Source of the DNA: Chloranthus sessilifolius
Taxonomy: Eukaryota; Streptophyta; Magnoliopsida; Chloranthales; Chloranthaceae
Reading direction: 5' to 3'
DNA: 64,000 nucleotides
Assembly: GCA_021018995.1 (NCBI GenBank)
Contig: CM037593.1
Span: 8,708,088-8,772,087 of the forward strand
Both the position numbers and the translations under genes were made by a program. Positions 24,590 to 38,629 of the stretch are shown here, in pieces. The notes under the pieces were generated by a model. It had not been told where the DNA came from, did not search any database, and saw nothing but the letters and a program-made list of their open reading frames with translations. How positions within the stretch are numbered: position 1 is the first letter of the stretch; the number at the start of each line of letters is the position of its first letter.

Positions 24590-24870
24590 AATTGACTCCG
24601 ACTGTCGCTGACACCACGGACATTCGTCATGAACCCACGAACGTCGGTCAAATACGATAGTGTGGTATCCCAACCACTGACGTTCGTCCTGAATGCCTAC
24701 GGACATCAAACTTGAATGCACACGGACGCCCGTTGAATACAACGGATGTCAGTCGAATACAATGGATGTCCGTCGAGCAAAACAGTGGAGTACCCAAACT
24801 GCGGACGTTCGTAACGTCCGTCTTGAAATCTGCGGACTCCCGTCCTGATTGTTGCGGACGCTCGTTCTGC
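24590..24870. repeat. degenerate 25-35-bp repeats with CGGACGTCCGTC core
   Basis: About nine diverged units of the type CGGACGTTCGTCNTGAAT within the solo LTR. They explain the overlapping short ORFs here, which are not genes. Confidence 0.6.
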
Positions 24871-25574
24871 ATGCATCCCAACCGATTAGAGCCATATCCA
24901 GCTGATTTGGGGTCGGTTTGTCCACAAAAATTAGGTTTGGGTAGGATTAGACCTCCCTGCTAATTTTCAGCACCGTATGGCCGGTGGTTCGCAGACGACG
25001 GTAAAACAAGGGGAATATTTAAAACGATACTAGAAGAATATAGATTCACAATTTTAATAGAAGGGTAAATCACTAACTATATATATATATATATAAAATA
25101 TTTACAAATATTAGGTTTTAATTAATTTTAGACCCGTCGGTGCCTGATCGAACGCACCTTACACGACGGACTCTGAGAAGAATAGAGGGGATTACTGGGT
25201 ACCCACTTGTTGAAGCGTGAACGGTTGATCTTGCGGTGGTTTGGGTTGAAGAGATAGATAGCCAAAGTGTCGGTTCGTCCAACCTTTCTTCTCCTTCTTC
25301 CTCCTTCGATCTTGTCCGTGGTTGAGCGGGAGATTTAAGGGAAGAAGCTAGAGAGTTTTTGGAGAGAGGAGTTAAAGAGAGCTAGGGTTTAGAAGAAGGT
25401 GAGCGAGGTAGAAATTTCTTAAAAAATAGAAGAATGAAAAAGGTGAGTTATTGAATTTATAGAGATTTCTAAAAAGAGGGTGGGTTCCGGTATGGAGCGT
25501 TAACACCGTGCACAGTGTGGTACATCATCTAGCACCGTTAAAATAGTCAAAATGGGTCGGGTTATTACAGTATT

Positions 25575-27052
25575 GGTTCTATCAGTTAAGTTATTTTTTG
25601 TATTATATCAACTTATTGATGTTTAGCAATTAGGGAAACACAAAGTGTCTAAATGTACTGTACTTCAAAGTTCTCTTCCGTAAAAATCCTCTTCATTGTG
25701 CCATGAACTTTCTTTCTAACACCATTTTATTAAAGGTTAAAAAGTCAACTCTTGAAGTCTCTTATGAGAATTTCTTGGAGTCTTCACTCTGCAATGCTTG
25801 TTGGACTTTAATTTGTAATGTCATCTGTGTTATTTTAGTGCTCCTTTATATCTATGTAGGATAGATTGCATTTTGATTTTCACTTCAAAATTTTATTTAC
25901 CAGTGGGATTTATTTTTGTAAGTTATAAACATGTCACAATGAATCTTCTTTGGCAACTATGTATTGATTTTTTTATATTATTATTTACAACATATGTTCT
26001 TACTACATTCAGGACTCCTTTTACTTTCATAACCCAATTATGCTAGTTAACATTATACTGATAGTATTGTCTCCTTTGGGGTGTCAATGGGCCAAGTCTA
26101 AACTGACACTAACATTAATAAGCTCTTAGGGGCCAGCCAGAAATTCGGCATCGCAAATAATAGGTCAATTCAGTCTGGCTGGATTTTTTCTTTTGATTGG
26201 TAAGCTAGGCTCGAACCTGCAACCTTGAGGTTGCAATTTTGTCAACTTCCATTGTGCTACAGGCCCAAGCCCCGCTTCGGGCCGGGTTGGACTTGTTTGG
26301 GTTGGATCTGAATCGGGCGGGAGCTGGACTGGGTTCAGGGACTGTTTGGGCCGCTGCAGACGGTCTGAACACAATCTGATTGGCACTCCTTGTATATCTA
26401 GGGTTAGTTTGATATTTATTTCGATTCACTACAAGATTGAACATGTGCCTTTATCATCTTGCTCACATTTGTAATTGAATCTCATTAATGTGTGGCCAGC
26501 ATATTCATTGGACTCTTAGTGACAAAATATGGCCTTTTTTTTTTTTTTTTAAATTACGCATATAATACTCATCTTTTTGACTCAAATTAGTAAACCCGTA
26601 TAATATCCATGTTATTGAAAAAATGTATAATTGAGTATAATACACGTATTTCACGTATTATATGTTTATCCTCGTATTTTAAGAGTACTGTTTTAATTTA
26701 TTTTTTTAAATAATATACCGTAAAACTAAAAAATAAGTATAATACGTTTTTTTTGTCGTATGTGTTTTATAGTTTTTTTAGGCCCTTTTTGTTTCGAACT
26801 TTTCTGTATTTTGCCGTATTTTATCGACTTTGTCGCTTCCTGTATTAAACCCATATCCGTATTTTGTCTCTATAAATTTTGGCGTAATACATGTAGAATA
26901 TATGATAGCTAGGTGCATTTGAATTCCTTGTTCACTTATTATCCTAAGTTGTGAGTTCTCATTGCTCTAATTGGTCAAATTTAACAATTTGCAATTTTTT
27001 GGGCATGCACTTTATCTTAATTATCGCTGATGTATGTTTTCTCTGAATACCA
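25575..27052. other. upstream region of the HIR gene
   Basis: No coding sequence seen. It holds a SINE-like head at 26190-26268, a GC-rich patch GGGCCGGGTTGGACTTG and GTATAATACACGTATT-rich repeats at 26540-26890. A CAG at 27051-27053, just before the start codon, looks like the acceptor of an intron in the 5' UTR. The upstream non-coding exon could not be placed. Confidence 0.4.
26190..26268 (-). mobile_element. SINE head with tRNA-like A and B boxes
   Basis: On the - strand GTAGCACAATGGAAG (A box, about 26249-26260) is followed after about 30 bases by GGTTCGAGCC (B box, 26208-26217), a good match to tRNA internal promoters. The rest of the tRNA cloverleaf is not kept, so this is a SINE head and not a tRNA gene. 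The extent of the body is uncertain; an A-rich patch follows at about 26185. Confidence 0.55.
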
Positions 27053-27063
27053 GACAATAGACC

Positions 27064-27252
27064 ATGGGCGCATTACTTTGTTGTGTACAAGTTGATCAAT
27101 CTACTGTAGCTATCAAGGAACGATTTGGAAAATTTGATGAAGTACTCGAGCCAGGATGCCATTGCCTACCTTGGTTTCTTGGAAGTCAACTAGCTGGCCA
27201 TCTCTCACTGCGGTTGCAGCAGCTGGATGTTCGGTGTGAGACAAAGACAAAG
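27064..27252 (+). CDS. HIR: HIR exon 1
   Basis: Residues 1-63, ending CETKTK, then a GT donor. Includes the acylation signal and the start of the PHB domain. Confidence 0.95.
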
Positions 27253-30200
27253 GTCAATCATTGACTCTGATAATTCTACATGTGACGATAATACATTATA
27301 TGCAGTTATTATCACTTTTTTTTTTGAAAATTTAGATTTAAGGGTAAGCTAGGATATAAAAACTCAACCAAATTTTACTCAACCAGAGGAGTTACTAGCC
27401 ACACTGATTAATATTCTTTGACCATGAAAGGATTTTTTTTTCTTTGATTTCTATTTGACTCTACTTGAGTTTTATTTAATCCGCAACTGGATACCACAAA
27501 TTTAGTTTCTGTTGATGTTGGAGAAGAAAATCATGTAACACTATAAACCCGATTCGGTCATACTTCTATATTTGTTTCAAATTTAGATTGGATGTACTTA
27601 CATATTTGATTGGTTAGACTCTGTTAGTTTATAAACTAGTTGTTTAGGGATTATAATTTGCTATTGATCTCTTTTCTGGGAGTTTGAAGTAAAAGCTTCT
27701 TTCCTTACTTTATTTCCCAATTCACACTGTTTTGTTATGTCTCTTAATAAAGGTCAATTGCATTCGGGGATGTTCTTCCTTAACACTTGCTTGATTCAAG
27801 GTAGAGAAAACACTAATGAACTTTTGTTTAAGAAGTGAACAATTGCTTTCTGTTCTTAACATCTCACCGAAACGATTCGGGATTGGGGTGAAATGATTCG
27901 GTTAAATTTTCGAAAACAAGCAGTCAAGACTTGCATACCACATGTATAATTAATTATTGTGTACTTTAACTAAAATAATAATTAACGGATATTATACGAA
28001 AGCAGGTTAAAGCACACATGACAAGTATTAACTATTAAAGGATAACTATAGAAATAAATCTAGAATGAAGATTAGAAAAGAACCACTTAAAGAAAGTGCT
28101 GCCCACGTCAGTAATTGAAAAAAGATCCCTTCCTCTGTTGCGACTTGAGATATAGGAACCCTTTTTTATTTTTTTCTACTTTTTACAATTGTTTAGCAAT
28201 CTTAGATAAACAGGAAAATATTTTGTATTAGAAAAATTAAAGTGCAAGCCAAAAAACTAATGTGCATTTCTTATGTACACGTTAATATACAATAGGGCAA
28301 ATGGCACTTCACATAAAGTTTTGGGCACTCGTGTATTAAAATTTTCGATGTGCCAATGAGTGTCCACTTTGTGACATCTCTGTTTTCCATGCTAGAACTT
28401 GATATTTTTGGCTGACATCATCGTGGCGTGGGATCATGATGCATCATGCTATTTCGTGCTGCTGTGCTGGCATGGAAAAAATTCTAAAAATAGTTGTCCT
28501 AGTACATATAAACTGATTGCAACTTTTGGCTACCATCTATGTAAGGACATATTAAGTCCCATAAATTATGAAGAGCACAAGTGTTTCATAGGAGAAGCTC
28601 ATTCTTTGATTTCTACTCTCTAAGTCACATCATTTGATAACTTGCTATTGCAAATGAAAATTTCCTCTATGATATTTCTAATCAAATGACCTCATGCTCA
28701 TACTAAGGGCAATCAACCAAGGTAGAAAATGAGGGTTCTTAATTCTCCTTAATACTTTCCTTCATAGGAAACCAAAGCATGTGCAGCATTTGCAGGAGTA
28801 ACTGTATAGATAGGTAGGACTCATCTTAATGACTATAAAGTTGAAGAAAAGTACATGTATGAATCCATAAGTGCATTATTCGTCATATTTTTTTTTTTGT
28901 TTTTTTGAGCAGTAAAATGACATTGTTATTTGCATACATCTGCAGTCAATTTGACACAATGGCACTATCACCCATTTCATTTATTCATTTTCCTTGGATT
29001 TCTGTCTATCAACTTGTGATTGGTAGAAACCAATGTTAGAAAAGCTGAATTGACTAAGAACTTACTGTGACAAGGAAAACGACTCAGTGAGGTCATTTTG
29101 CTTTAATCTGTATTAATATGTCATGTGTATGGTTATGGAGGTTATACAGAGTGAGTTGCAGAATATTATAATAGAGCTGGTGTATGGTAACTGACCATTT
29201 TTTTATTTAAAAGAAAACTGGACACCTTATCTGGACGTGTGGCACTATTTTTCACCAAGTGTACCACTTGATGCAAATATCGTGATGTTTACATATAAAC
29301 GATTATACTGAAAACATCTCTATCATTTGATTGGGGTCAGTCAAACGTCTTTAAAATGAGTGGCTAACAAAGGTCAAAGAAATTTACATGGTAAAGGAGT
29401 TCATTTTAAAAGTGTTTGACTGACTCTTATCTCACAATAAGTGTTACTTATTTATATGCAACTATTGACATGACAGATCTGAAATTGTGATCTTTGCATC
29501 AAGTGGCACGCTTGATGAAAAAAGTGCCATGCGCCCAGATAAGATGATCCATTTTTTTCAAAGAAAGACACAGGTTGGTTACAATGTAATAGCTCATTAA
29601 TATAAAATGACAACATCGGGCTCGGAGATTAAAAAAATGATAAAGCAACCAGTTGCTTGTAAACCTCATTATACGATATTAACATTCACAAATTCACACG
29701 GAAGGAGCTTGCTGCCAATAAAAAACAGAACGTATAAGTAATACAAGAACAATTCACATTGGGTGATACATATCGGTTATTTGCAGTGGCGGAGCCCAGA
29801 AGGATCTTGAGGGGGAGGGGTTGCAGTTGCCCCCTCAAACCTTTTGAAATGCAACAGTAATAGCAACATATGTAAGAGAGATCAAAAAAATTACAACCTG
29901 TGCAACAGCGAGAAGCCAAGAGCACAAGGCAAAGCTCAAAAGAAAAAAACAACTAAAAAGCCCAAAAAACTAGAGAAATGCCCCAGAGAAAAGCCCTGCA
30001 ACTCGCCAAGGCGAAAACTAGGATACAATCAACTCATCCCATATGTTCAAAAGTTTTGGCTCTTTAGAATATCTCAAATCAGCCCAATTGCCATCTAAAT
30101 TTTATTCTTCTTCTTTCTATGGTTAAATATTATCTCCTTGAACACAGCAATATTTTGCAACTTGCTCTGAATAACCTCCATAACCATGTACACCTCAAAT

Positions 30201-33175
30201 TGTCCAGTTTTCTTCTTAAAAAAAATGCTCGGTTACCATACACCAGCTCTATTATAATATAAGAGTTCAAACACAAGTTCTTTACATGTTTTCATTATGT
30301 TATTAAATTACGTCGTCAATATTTTTCAATTGCAAGAAAAAGTACTATATTTTGGATCTATCTACTTTTTTTACTTCTTTTGTCCTTATCCTTATGGGTC
30401 ATAAGCACCTTCTTTACGTTTTGTAATGCATCTTACTTGGACTCTATTCGTTCTTTAATCTACTGTTCTTCGATGATTGATTAAAAGAAAAAAAGAGATT
30501 CAGAATCCAAATGTTATTCAATTGAGTTGATGTTCCTTACTGAAAGGTATATCAAATGTAACTCTTGCCTCCAGTGGTGTACAAAAATGCTAAAATGATA
30601 AATCGTTGTACTCTTTGTTTATTGTGCAGGACAATGTATTCGTCAATGTTGTTGCATCCATTCAATATCGTGCGTTGGCTGATAAAGCAAATGATGCATT
30701 CTATAAACTGAGCAATACAAGGAGTCAGATTCAAGCGTATGTTTTTGATGGTATGAACTGGAAACTCCAATTCTTAAGTCCAGCCTGTTACTTAATCAAT
30801 CCTGGAAATCAGTTCCAGTCCACAATCCTACTCGATAATAAATATATCATTTTTGAAGTATATTTGCCATATATATCAGATAGTTTCTGTTGTATATTTT
30901 GAATTGGTTCGGCCCGACTTGACCCAAACCGAGATGGGTTTTGGGTCAGGTAGGATCAGGTGGAGGGCCCATCAGCCGTACCCGACCTAAGCGGCTCCTC
31001 GACAGCCCTCATTATGACCCTGCCTAGTATACCATGTATCAGTGTTGAGGCTGATACAAGTCCACCAAACATGCTGGTCAGTCGAGTAGTAAGAAAATGG
31101 AAGGAAATTCAGAACTTGGTGGACTTTTACTGGATTCAACCAAGTCATATACAAAATTCAATTGCGGACCACTGCTCCAGTGACAGCCAAGTGCCAGACT
31201 CTCAGCTACTTTCACATTTCTGTTTACCACTTAAGTCATTAACAGCAGTATAGAGGAAGAACTAAGGTTGCTCTTCAATTCTTCAGTTATCAGAGCGAGC
31301 GTCCCGAAGCTCAACCTAGATGATACTTTCGAGCAGAAGAATGACATTGCGAAGGCTGTGGAAGATGAACTTGAAAAGGTAATCACTTTTACACGATAAT
31401 TTTATTTCGTTTATTTATTTTTCAATTGATAAGTGAAATTTCTAAATGGTTTACACTTTACACCTCAACCAGTTAATGATTACATTGAAACTTTAAAACC
31501 TTGGTATCAGAGCTCATAATTTTGACTGCAAATGGAGCAGATAATATCATTTTTGTCCAGTACGTTGATTAAGGTGATACAATGTGAATATGATCCCATA
31601 TTGATTAAAGCTGCCGAACAGTGAAGTTGACCCGACGGGTTTTCCAGATATGATCTGCATTGGTTGGGTTCATTTTTAGAGATGTCGACTTGGTAAATGA
31701 ACAAGTCAGGTTCTGGTTAGCCCTAAACCTGACCCTTCTGCAGTTCTAATATTGCTCTACACTGCCTGATACATACCAATAAGTATTCCTATGGTTGGAT
31801 ACTGACCCATATTAAACATGTCTTGTTATCATTCGAGATTTTAATGGTAACATGTTTGGGTCCATTGTTTCACTCTATTAGCTAACTAATATTTTTGTTT
31901 GTTTTTCTAACCATTCCTCAGGCTATGTCTGCCTATGGGTTTGAGATCGTACAAACCCTCATTGTTGATATAGAGCCAGACGAGCATGTGAAGCGAGCGA
32001 TGAATGAAATTAATGCAGGTTAAATATTTGTTCTCCACTAATCTGAGTGAATTATAGAATGTTGTTCTTTAGTTCACCACTTCATATGAAGGGCATTTCT
32101 TTCTTATATTTCTTTAAAATTAGCAATCGAATTCTTCTTTATCGTACCTATTGATCTGGGCACATTTTGAAAAGAGCTGGCTGAGTGCCAGCGGTGGCAC
32201 TCGGGTCAATCTCTTTTTGTCCAATGGTCAAGCCTCAGGAGCCACACTGCTATTTATGAGCACACAAATTTGTGAAAGGCCACTTTTGACCTTTCACTGA
32301 TTTGGCTTTCAACATTATCGGAATGTTTAACAAGGTTGTTGTTTGAGATTGACCTGAGTGTCGCTGTTGACACTTGCGTCACATACCTTATACTAAGTTT
32401 TTTGAAAAACAAGTATGGGCATTAGCCACAAATATGGATAAGCTATGTCAGTTATCGAACTTAACGACAAAATGGCTGCATTCATCAATTATATTTTTGT
32501 CAATCTGCAACTTTGGATAAAATGAATAAAATACTCTGATGGAACTCAGCCAGCTTGTGAGATCTCCCACTCTAGCTAGCATGGTTTAAAATACCAGTTT
32601 TCTGGTATGTATCGTCCAGCTCTATATATCGGTTCCAGATGATACATACCTATAATATATGTATGCACCATTATGATACGTTCAAAGCATCGTACCAGTG
32701 ACCTCCAAAACCGATACGTACCTGTTTCATTCGAAATTTTGAACCATGGTAGCAATCCTTGTACACATGCCTAGATACAAGCTTCTTATTATACACCCTG
32801 CACAAGCATAATCGATTACTGCTAAACATCTAATAGCGCAGTTTAACACTATCGTAATAATTTGTAGTTAAGAGTGTAAATTTCTTTTTATGTACACAAT
32901 ATCCTAAGGTGCACCTAGAACTCCTGCCACAGGTAATACAGGTACATGGATCTGAACCATCCATTTTCAGTCTGCTATGTTGACGGGCCATACCCAAATT
33001 TCAATCTAGTCTGATGATCTTAAACCTACTATAAAGTGTCTGTATTGGTTGAACAGTCAACATGGAAATGTGCATTGGTTGGTTATGGTCATCCATCTGA
33101 TCGGTGATTTCTGGGTCATGGCTCATCCATGTTTGGCTTTCCATGTGGATATTTACATGTATCACATGCTGCTGC

Positions 33176-33232
<57 letters not shown>

Positions 33233-33664
33233 GATAGGCAATTCAAACTCTGGTCATTATTGTTATTTTCTTTCCTAAACCGATTGATGTCAATGACAGC
33301 TGCAAGGCTAAGGTTGGCGGCAAACGAGAAGGCGGAAGCGGAGAAAATTCTTCAGATCAAGCGGGCGGAGGGGGAGGCTGAATCAAAGTACTTGTCGGGT
33401 CTGGGTATCGCCCGTCAGCGCCAGGCAATAGTGGACGGATTGAGAGACAGTGTGCTCGGCTTCTCTATCAATGTGCCAGGCACGACTGCAAAGGATGTCA
33501 TGGACATGGTGTTGGTCACCCAGTACTTTGACACGATGAAGGAGATCGGCGCTTCCTCCAAATCTTCTGCGGTTTTCATCCCACACGGCCCCGGAGCCGT
33601 CCGTGATGTCGCCGCTCAAATCCGTGAAGGTCTGCTTCAGGGATCAGCAGCCACTCACCACTAA
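27064..33664 (+). CDS. HIR: hypersensitive-induced reaction (HIR) protein, SPFH/PHB family
   Basis: Five exons (27064-27252, 30630-30750, 31287-31378, 31922-32018, 33300-33664) join by GT-AG introns with matching phases into an unbroken 287-residue protein, the normal length of plant HIRs. HIR proteins sit on the inner face of the plasma membrane in microdomains, oligomerise, and support immune-receptor complexes and hypersensitive cell death. The N-terminus [12 protein letters not shown] has a myristoylation Gly2 and acylatable Cys6/Cys7. The PHB domain follows (about residues 5-190), then a helical stretch [20 protein letters not shown] (about 171-190) and the C-terminal ending [11 protein letters not shown]. 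It is close to Arabidopsis HIR1/HIR2 from memory. The start is the first ATG after a likely 5' UTR acceptor at 27053. Introns of 3377, 536, 543 and 1281 bp hold MITEs. It appears functional. Confidence 0.96.
29129..29226 (+). repeat. segment duplicated in inverted, shuffled order at 30165-30270
   Basis: Two blocks (ATGGTTATGGAGGTTAT.. and AGAGCTGGTGTATGGTAAC..AAACTGGACA) sit side by side here. They reappear at 30165-30270 on the opposite strand with their order changed. Both copies lie in HIR intron 1. Confidence 0.6.
29218..29552. mobile_element. foldback MITE in HIR intron 1
   Basis: The left arm CTTATCTGGACGTGTGGCAC, CACTTGATGCAAATATC is mirrored by GATCTTTGCATCAAGTGGCA, CATGCGCCCAGATAAG. 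An inner pair GGGGTCAGTCAAACG and GTGTTTGACTGACTC also matches. TSD not clear. Confidence 0.7.
29786..29850 (+). repeat. single hAT-type terminus CAGTGGCGGAGCCC
   Basis: CAGTGGCGGAGCC is the same end as the non-autonomous hAT at 58935. No partner end was found nearby, so this is an orphan terminus or a truncated copy. Confidence 0.45.
30630..30750 (+). CDS. HIR: HIR exon 2
   Basis: Residues 64-103 plus one base, [20 protein letters not shown]..., acceptor TGTGCAG, donor GTATGA. Confidence 0.95.
31287..31378 (+). CDS. HIR: HIR exon 3
   Basis: Completes the split Val codon and gives [19 protein letters not shown]..., acceptor TTCTTCAG, donor GTAATC. Confidence 0.95.
31922..32018 (+). CDS. HIR: HIR exon 4
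   Basis: [20 protein letters not shown]..., ending with the first base of a split Ala codon. Confidence 0.95.
32160..32400. repeat. dispersed repeat in HIR intron 4
   Basis: GGGTCAATCTC, TGGTCAAGCCT, TATTTATGAGCACACAAAT and ACTGATTTG recur in the same order at 34060-34200. GATTGACC phrases near both ends suggest worn terminal inverted repeats. Confidence 0.5.
32582..32748. mobile_element. short MITE, CATGGTTYAAAAT ends
   Basis: Starts CATGGTTTAAAATACC and ends ATTTTGAACCATGG, with GGTATGTATCG and CGATACGTACC as inner pair. Relatives at 41388-41540 and 44428-44816. Confidence 0.6.
33176..33227. repeat. (TTA)n microsatellite
   Basis: About 17 units in HIR intron 4, ending about 70 bases before the exon 5 acceptor. 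Confidence 0.95.
33300..33664 (+). CDS. HIR: HIR exon 5
   Basis: The last 120 residues and the TAA at 33662-33664. An open frame extends upstream into the intron through an (ATT)n run, but the CAG acceptor at 33297-33299 fits the family. Confidence 0.95.
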
Positions 33665-34402
33665 AATTCGAGTATGTTTGGTGTGTGGCATCATTAGTCA
33701 CTCACCCCTACATTTGGGAGTGTGATTGGTGTGTGAAAAGAACATAAACTATATAGGTTAGTGTCCTTTTGAATTTCAGTGTTTTTTTGTTTTTTTTTCC
33801 ACTCTTTTACTTCTTTTTCATAGAACTTTTCATATAATGCACATAGTATTCGAGTTGCTTGAATGTTTGCTAATGGTGTTTTGAAGTTGGCCAAGTTGAA
33901 GGGCTTGTTCCTTGCTGTTTTCATTTGTAACTTGTAGTTAGGGATACAAATGGGCCGGGCCTGCAATTGGCGAGCCTGTTGGGTCCATTGGGTCGGAGCC
34001 TAAAATAGCCTGATTAATAAATAAGCCGGTATTAGGTACCCAACCCAAGTGCCGGTTGTGGTAATCGGGTCAATCTCCTTTTATCGAAATGGTCAAGCCT
34101 AGTGAAATGCACTTCTATTTATGAGCACGCAAATCAGTGATAGTTTAGTTTTGACATCCTACTGATTTGATGCTGAGTGTTTTGCTAGGAAATTAGTATG
34201 TTACTTTCACTCACAAAATATGGGTTTTGAAAAAAACTCGCAAACACAGGAAAGACTCGGAAAAGCTACGAAAGCACCTCATTTTGAGTCAAACTCTCAG
34301 ATCCCGAGCCTTTCTAGATCGAGCCCTTAGTATGTGGGTTCGCCCCTAAATTTTTAGGCTTGTGCCTATTCAAGTTGCAGAGGTAGCTATTTTAATCTCT
34401 TA
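33665..34402. other. 3' flank of the HIR gene
   Basis: Likely 3' UTR followed by repeats (GGGCCGGGCCTGC patch at 33953, and the dispersed repeat at 34060-34200). No further gene. Confidence 0.45.
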
Positions 34403-34630
34403 GGTTGCATTTGGGTTAACTCTTTTGGGCCAAAGAGCTGCTCTAGGGGGACTGTTTTTACGTTTGGTAATACAGCTACTTGCTCCATTTACTCTAGTGG
34501 GGAATTATTGCAAGTAATAAAAACTGCTCTTTACCTGCTTTTTATCAGAGTAGATTTTATCGGCTTTGACAAAAAACACATGGAGAGCTGCATCTGCTCT
34601 TATAAGAGCTAAACCCAAACAGAGTCTTAC
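34403..34630. mobile_element. MITE, reverse copy of 8630-8865 family
   Basis: Left end GCATTTGGGTTAACTCTTTT, right end AGAGCTAAACCCAAACAG. The right end is then repeated once more just beyond 34650, suggesting a local duplication of the element's edge. Confidence 0.65.
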
Positions 34631-35017
34631 TATTGATAGTTTGATATTGATAGTAAGAGCTAAACTCAAACAGTGTCTTAATATTGATGGTAGGCGAAAT
34701 CTAAGATTATTATAAAGATAGCTCCGAAATTGTTGGAAAATCATCTGATGATTAAGGGAAAAGAGGCCATCACTTAGTGTTGGTTGACTTCTTTGACAAT
34801 GTTCCACCTAGGTCCTCACATTCTTGGAGTTGAACCTTTGCGTTTGGCATAACTTAACTATTTAAGGAGAACAACATTGGTTTCTTCTACTTTTGGCCTT
34901 TGGGAGGGATGCAAAAATAAATCCATTTACAAAGGAACATTGTGGGGCTGTTGGTGGAAAACCCGTTTAAGTTCAGAGCATTAGATTAACTTTCCTTCAG
35001 CTGATGATGAGGGTCTT

Positions 35018-35320
35018 AGGTATCAAAAATCGGCCGATACCGAATACGTTTCGGTTTTTGGCCAAGCCGATATATATCGGTCCAATACGTTTTGATTTTT
35101 GGCCAAACCGATATATATCGGTCCAATACGTATCGGTATCGCCGATGATGCCGATACGTATCATTTAATATGGGCTTGTATCGGCCAGTACGCATCGGGT
35201 TTCGGCTGATACGTCTAGGTTTCGATCGAGATTTTAGTTTTTTTTTTTTTTTTTAAATTGGCCAATACGTATTGGCCCCGCACAAACCGATACACTAGAC
35301 AGATACCGATTTTAATACCT
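35018..35320. mobile_element. MITE with AGGTATCAAAAATCGG ends
   Basis: Begins AGGTATCAAAAATCGG and ends CCGATTTTAATACCT. Inside, a 45-bp unit with CCGATATATATCGGTCCAAT is present twice in tandem (about 35052 and 35100). Confidence 0.6.
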
Positions 35321-35322
35321 TG

Positions 35323-37678
<2,356 letters not shown>

Positions 37679-38086
37679 GCACCTTTAATTCCACCCACCG
37701 AATCTTTTGAGTTCACCCATACATAAACCCATTGATTGATTTGAATCTAACGATGCAGAGCATTTTTCATTCCAATCTTTCACATAATGGATCTTGAGAT
37801 TATGGGTGTGCCATCGTATGATATGTTTTTTTATTTCATGTGGTACACATCTCAAAAAATTACTTTTTTTTAGCGTGATGAGTTTCATGAGATGTTAAGG
37901 TCACTTTTTTTTGGAATGGATACCATGTGAAATAAAAAAATTGACGGTGGATGATAAGAGCATGATCTCAAGCTGCATCGTGTGAAAGATTTGAATGAAA
38001 AATGATCTGCATCGTCGGATTCAAAGCAGTCAATGGGTTTCAACATGAGTGAACTCAAAAATTTGGTGGGTGGGTATAAAGGCACT
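37679..38086. mobile_element. palindromic MITE, outward (B) type
   Basis: Ends GCACCTTTAATTCCACCC and GGGTATAAAGGCAC, then ATTGATTGATTTGAATC..ATGGATCTTGAGATTATGG running inward and mirrored on the right. Same family as 38813-39219. Confidence 0.7.
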
Positions 38087-38229
38087 AAAAAAGACATCCC
38101 TTTCTTTTCCGCTCAAAAGTCAAATCCACTTTAAAACAACAAAATTTTAAATGGTAGTTTTGTGAATTCATGGTATTCTAAGGGTAATTGAATACTCTCT
38201 GTCTCTTTAAATCGGGAGGATTTCCTTGG

Positions 38230-38629
38230 GGGAGTCATTACTTGCGCATGCTTTTCAAGTGATTCCACCCTGGTTAAAGAAAGACTATGCATTTTTGGGA
38301 CATGTGATATGTGAAAACACAATTTAAGCCGTTTGATTTAAAGTTCATGATCTTATAGATCCTTAGTGGATAAGATTGGAGCAAAATACTATATTTATCA
38401 TACAATTTATTGTTGTCAATTGTTGAATCAAATAATAGCCTTTGACTATATTTAATGATATGATGAAGATTATATTTCATGCCAATCTTATCTACTAAGG
38501 ATCTATAGATTATGAACTTTAAATCAGACAACCTAGATTGCGTTTTCACATGTCACATATCCTAAAATATAAAGTCTTGTTTTAACTCCGGTGCAATTAC
38601 TTAAAAAGCGAGTGCAAGTAATGGCTCCC
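38230..38629. mobile_element. palindromic MITE, inside-out (C) type, 9-bp TSD
   Basis: Starts GGGAGTCATTACTTGCGC and ends GTGCAAGTAATGGCTCCC. Flanks TTTCCTTGG (38221-38229) and TTTCCTTTG (38630-38638) are a 9-bp duplication with one difference, as in Mutator-like elements. The arm module is inverted compared with 38813-39219, and GTCAATTGTTGAATCA sits at the centre. Confidence 0.75.

Larger units (their letters stand above)
21394..25569 (+). mobile_element. 4.2-kb solo LTR, probable Ty3/gypsy, TSD GTATT
   Basis: The element begins TGTCATGACCCGAAATTC and ends GGGTTATTACA, with GTATT on both sides (21389-21393 and 25570-25574). No gag or pol sequence is seen and the two ends are not repeats of each other, so it behaves as a single long LTR left after recombination. 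A start of the TGTCATGACCCG kind and LTRs of several kb are known in plant Ty3/gypsy elements such as the Del/Tekay group; that assignment is an inference. A homologous copy lies on the other strand at 59436-62979. A 652-bp palindrome (22075-22726) has inserted into it. An alternative is a non-coding LARD-like element. Confidence 0.75.

Noticed and set aside
24435-24963. Overlapping ORFs on both strands
   Set aside because: They lie in degenerate CGGACGTCCGTC repeats of a solo LTR; no protein family is recognisable.
26190-26268. Possible tRNA gene
   Set aside because: Good A and B boxes but no cloverleaf or acceptor stem; fits a SINE head.
33104-33299. Open frame continuing upstream of HIR exon 5
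   Set aside because: It reads through (TTA)n as poly-Leu; the HIR family ends of exons 4 and 5 and the CAG at 33297-33299 fix the exon start at 33300.
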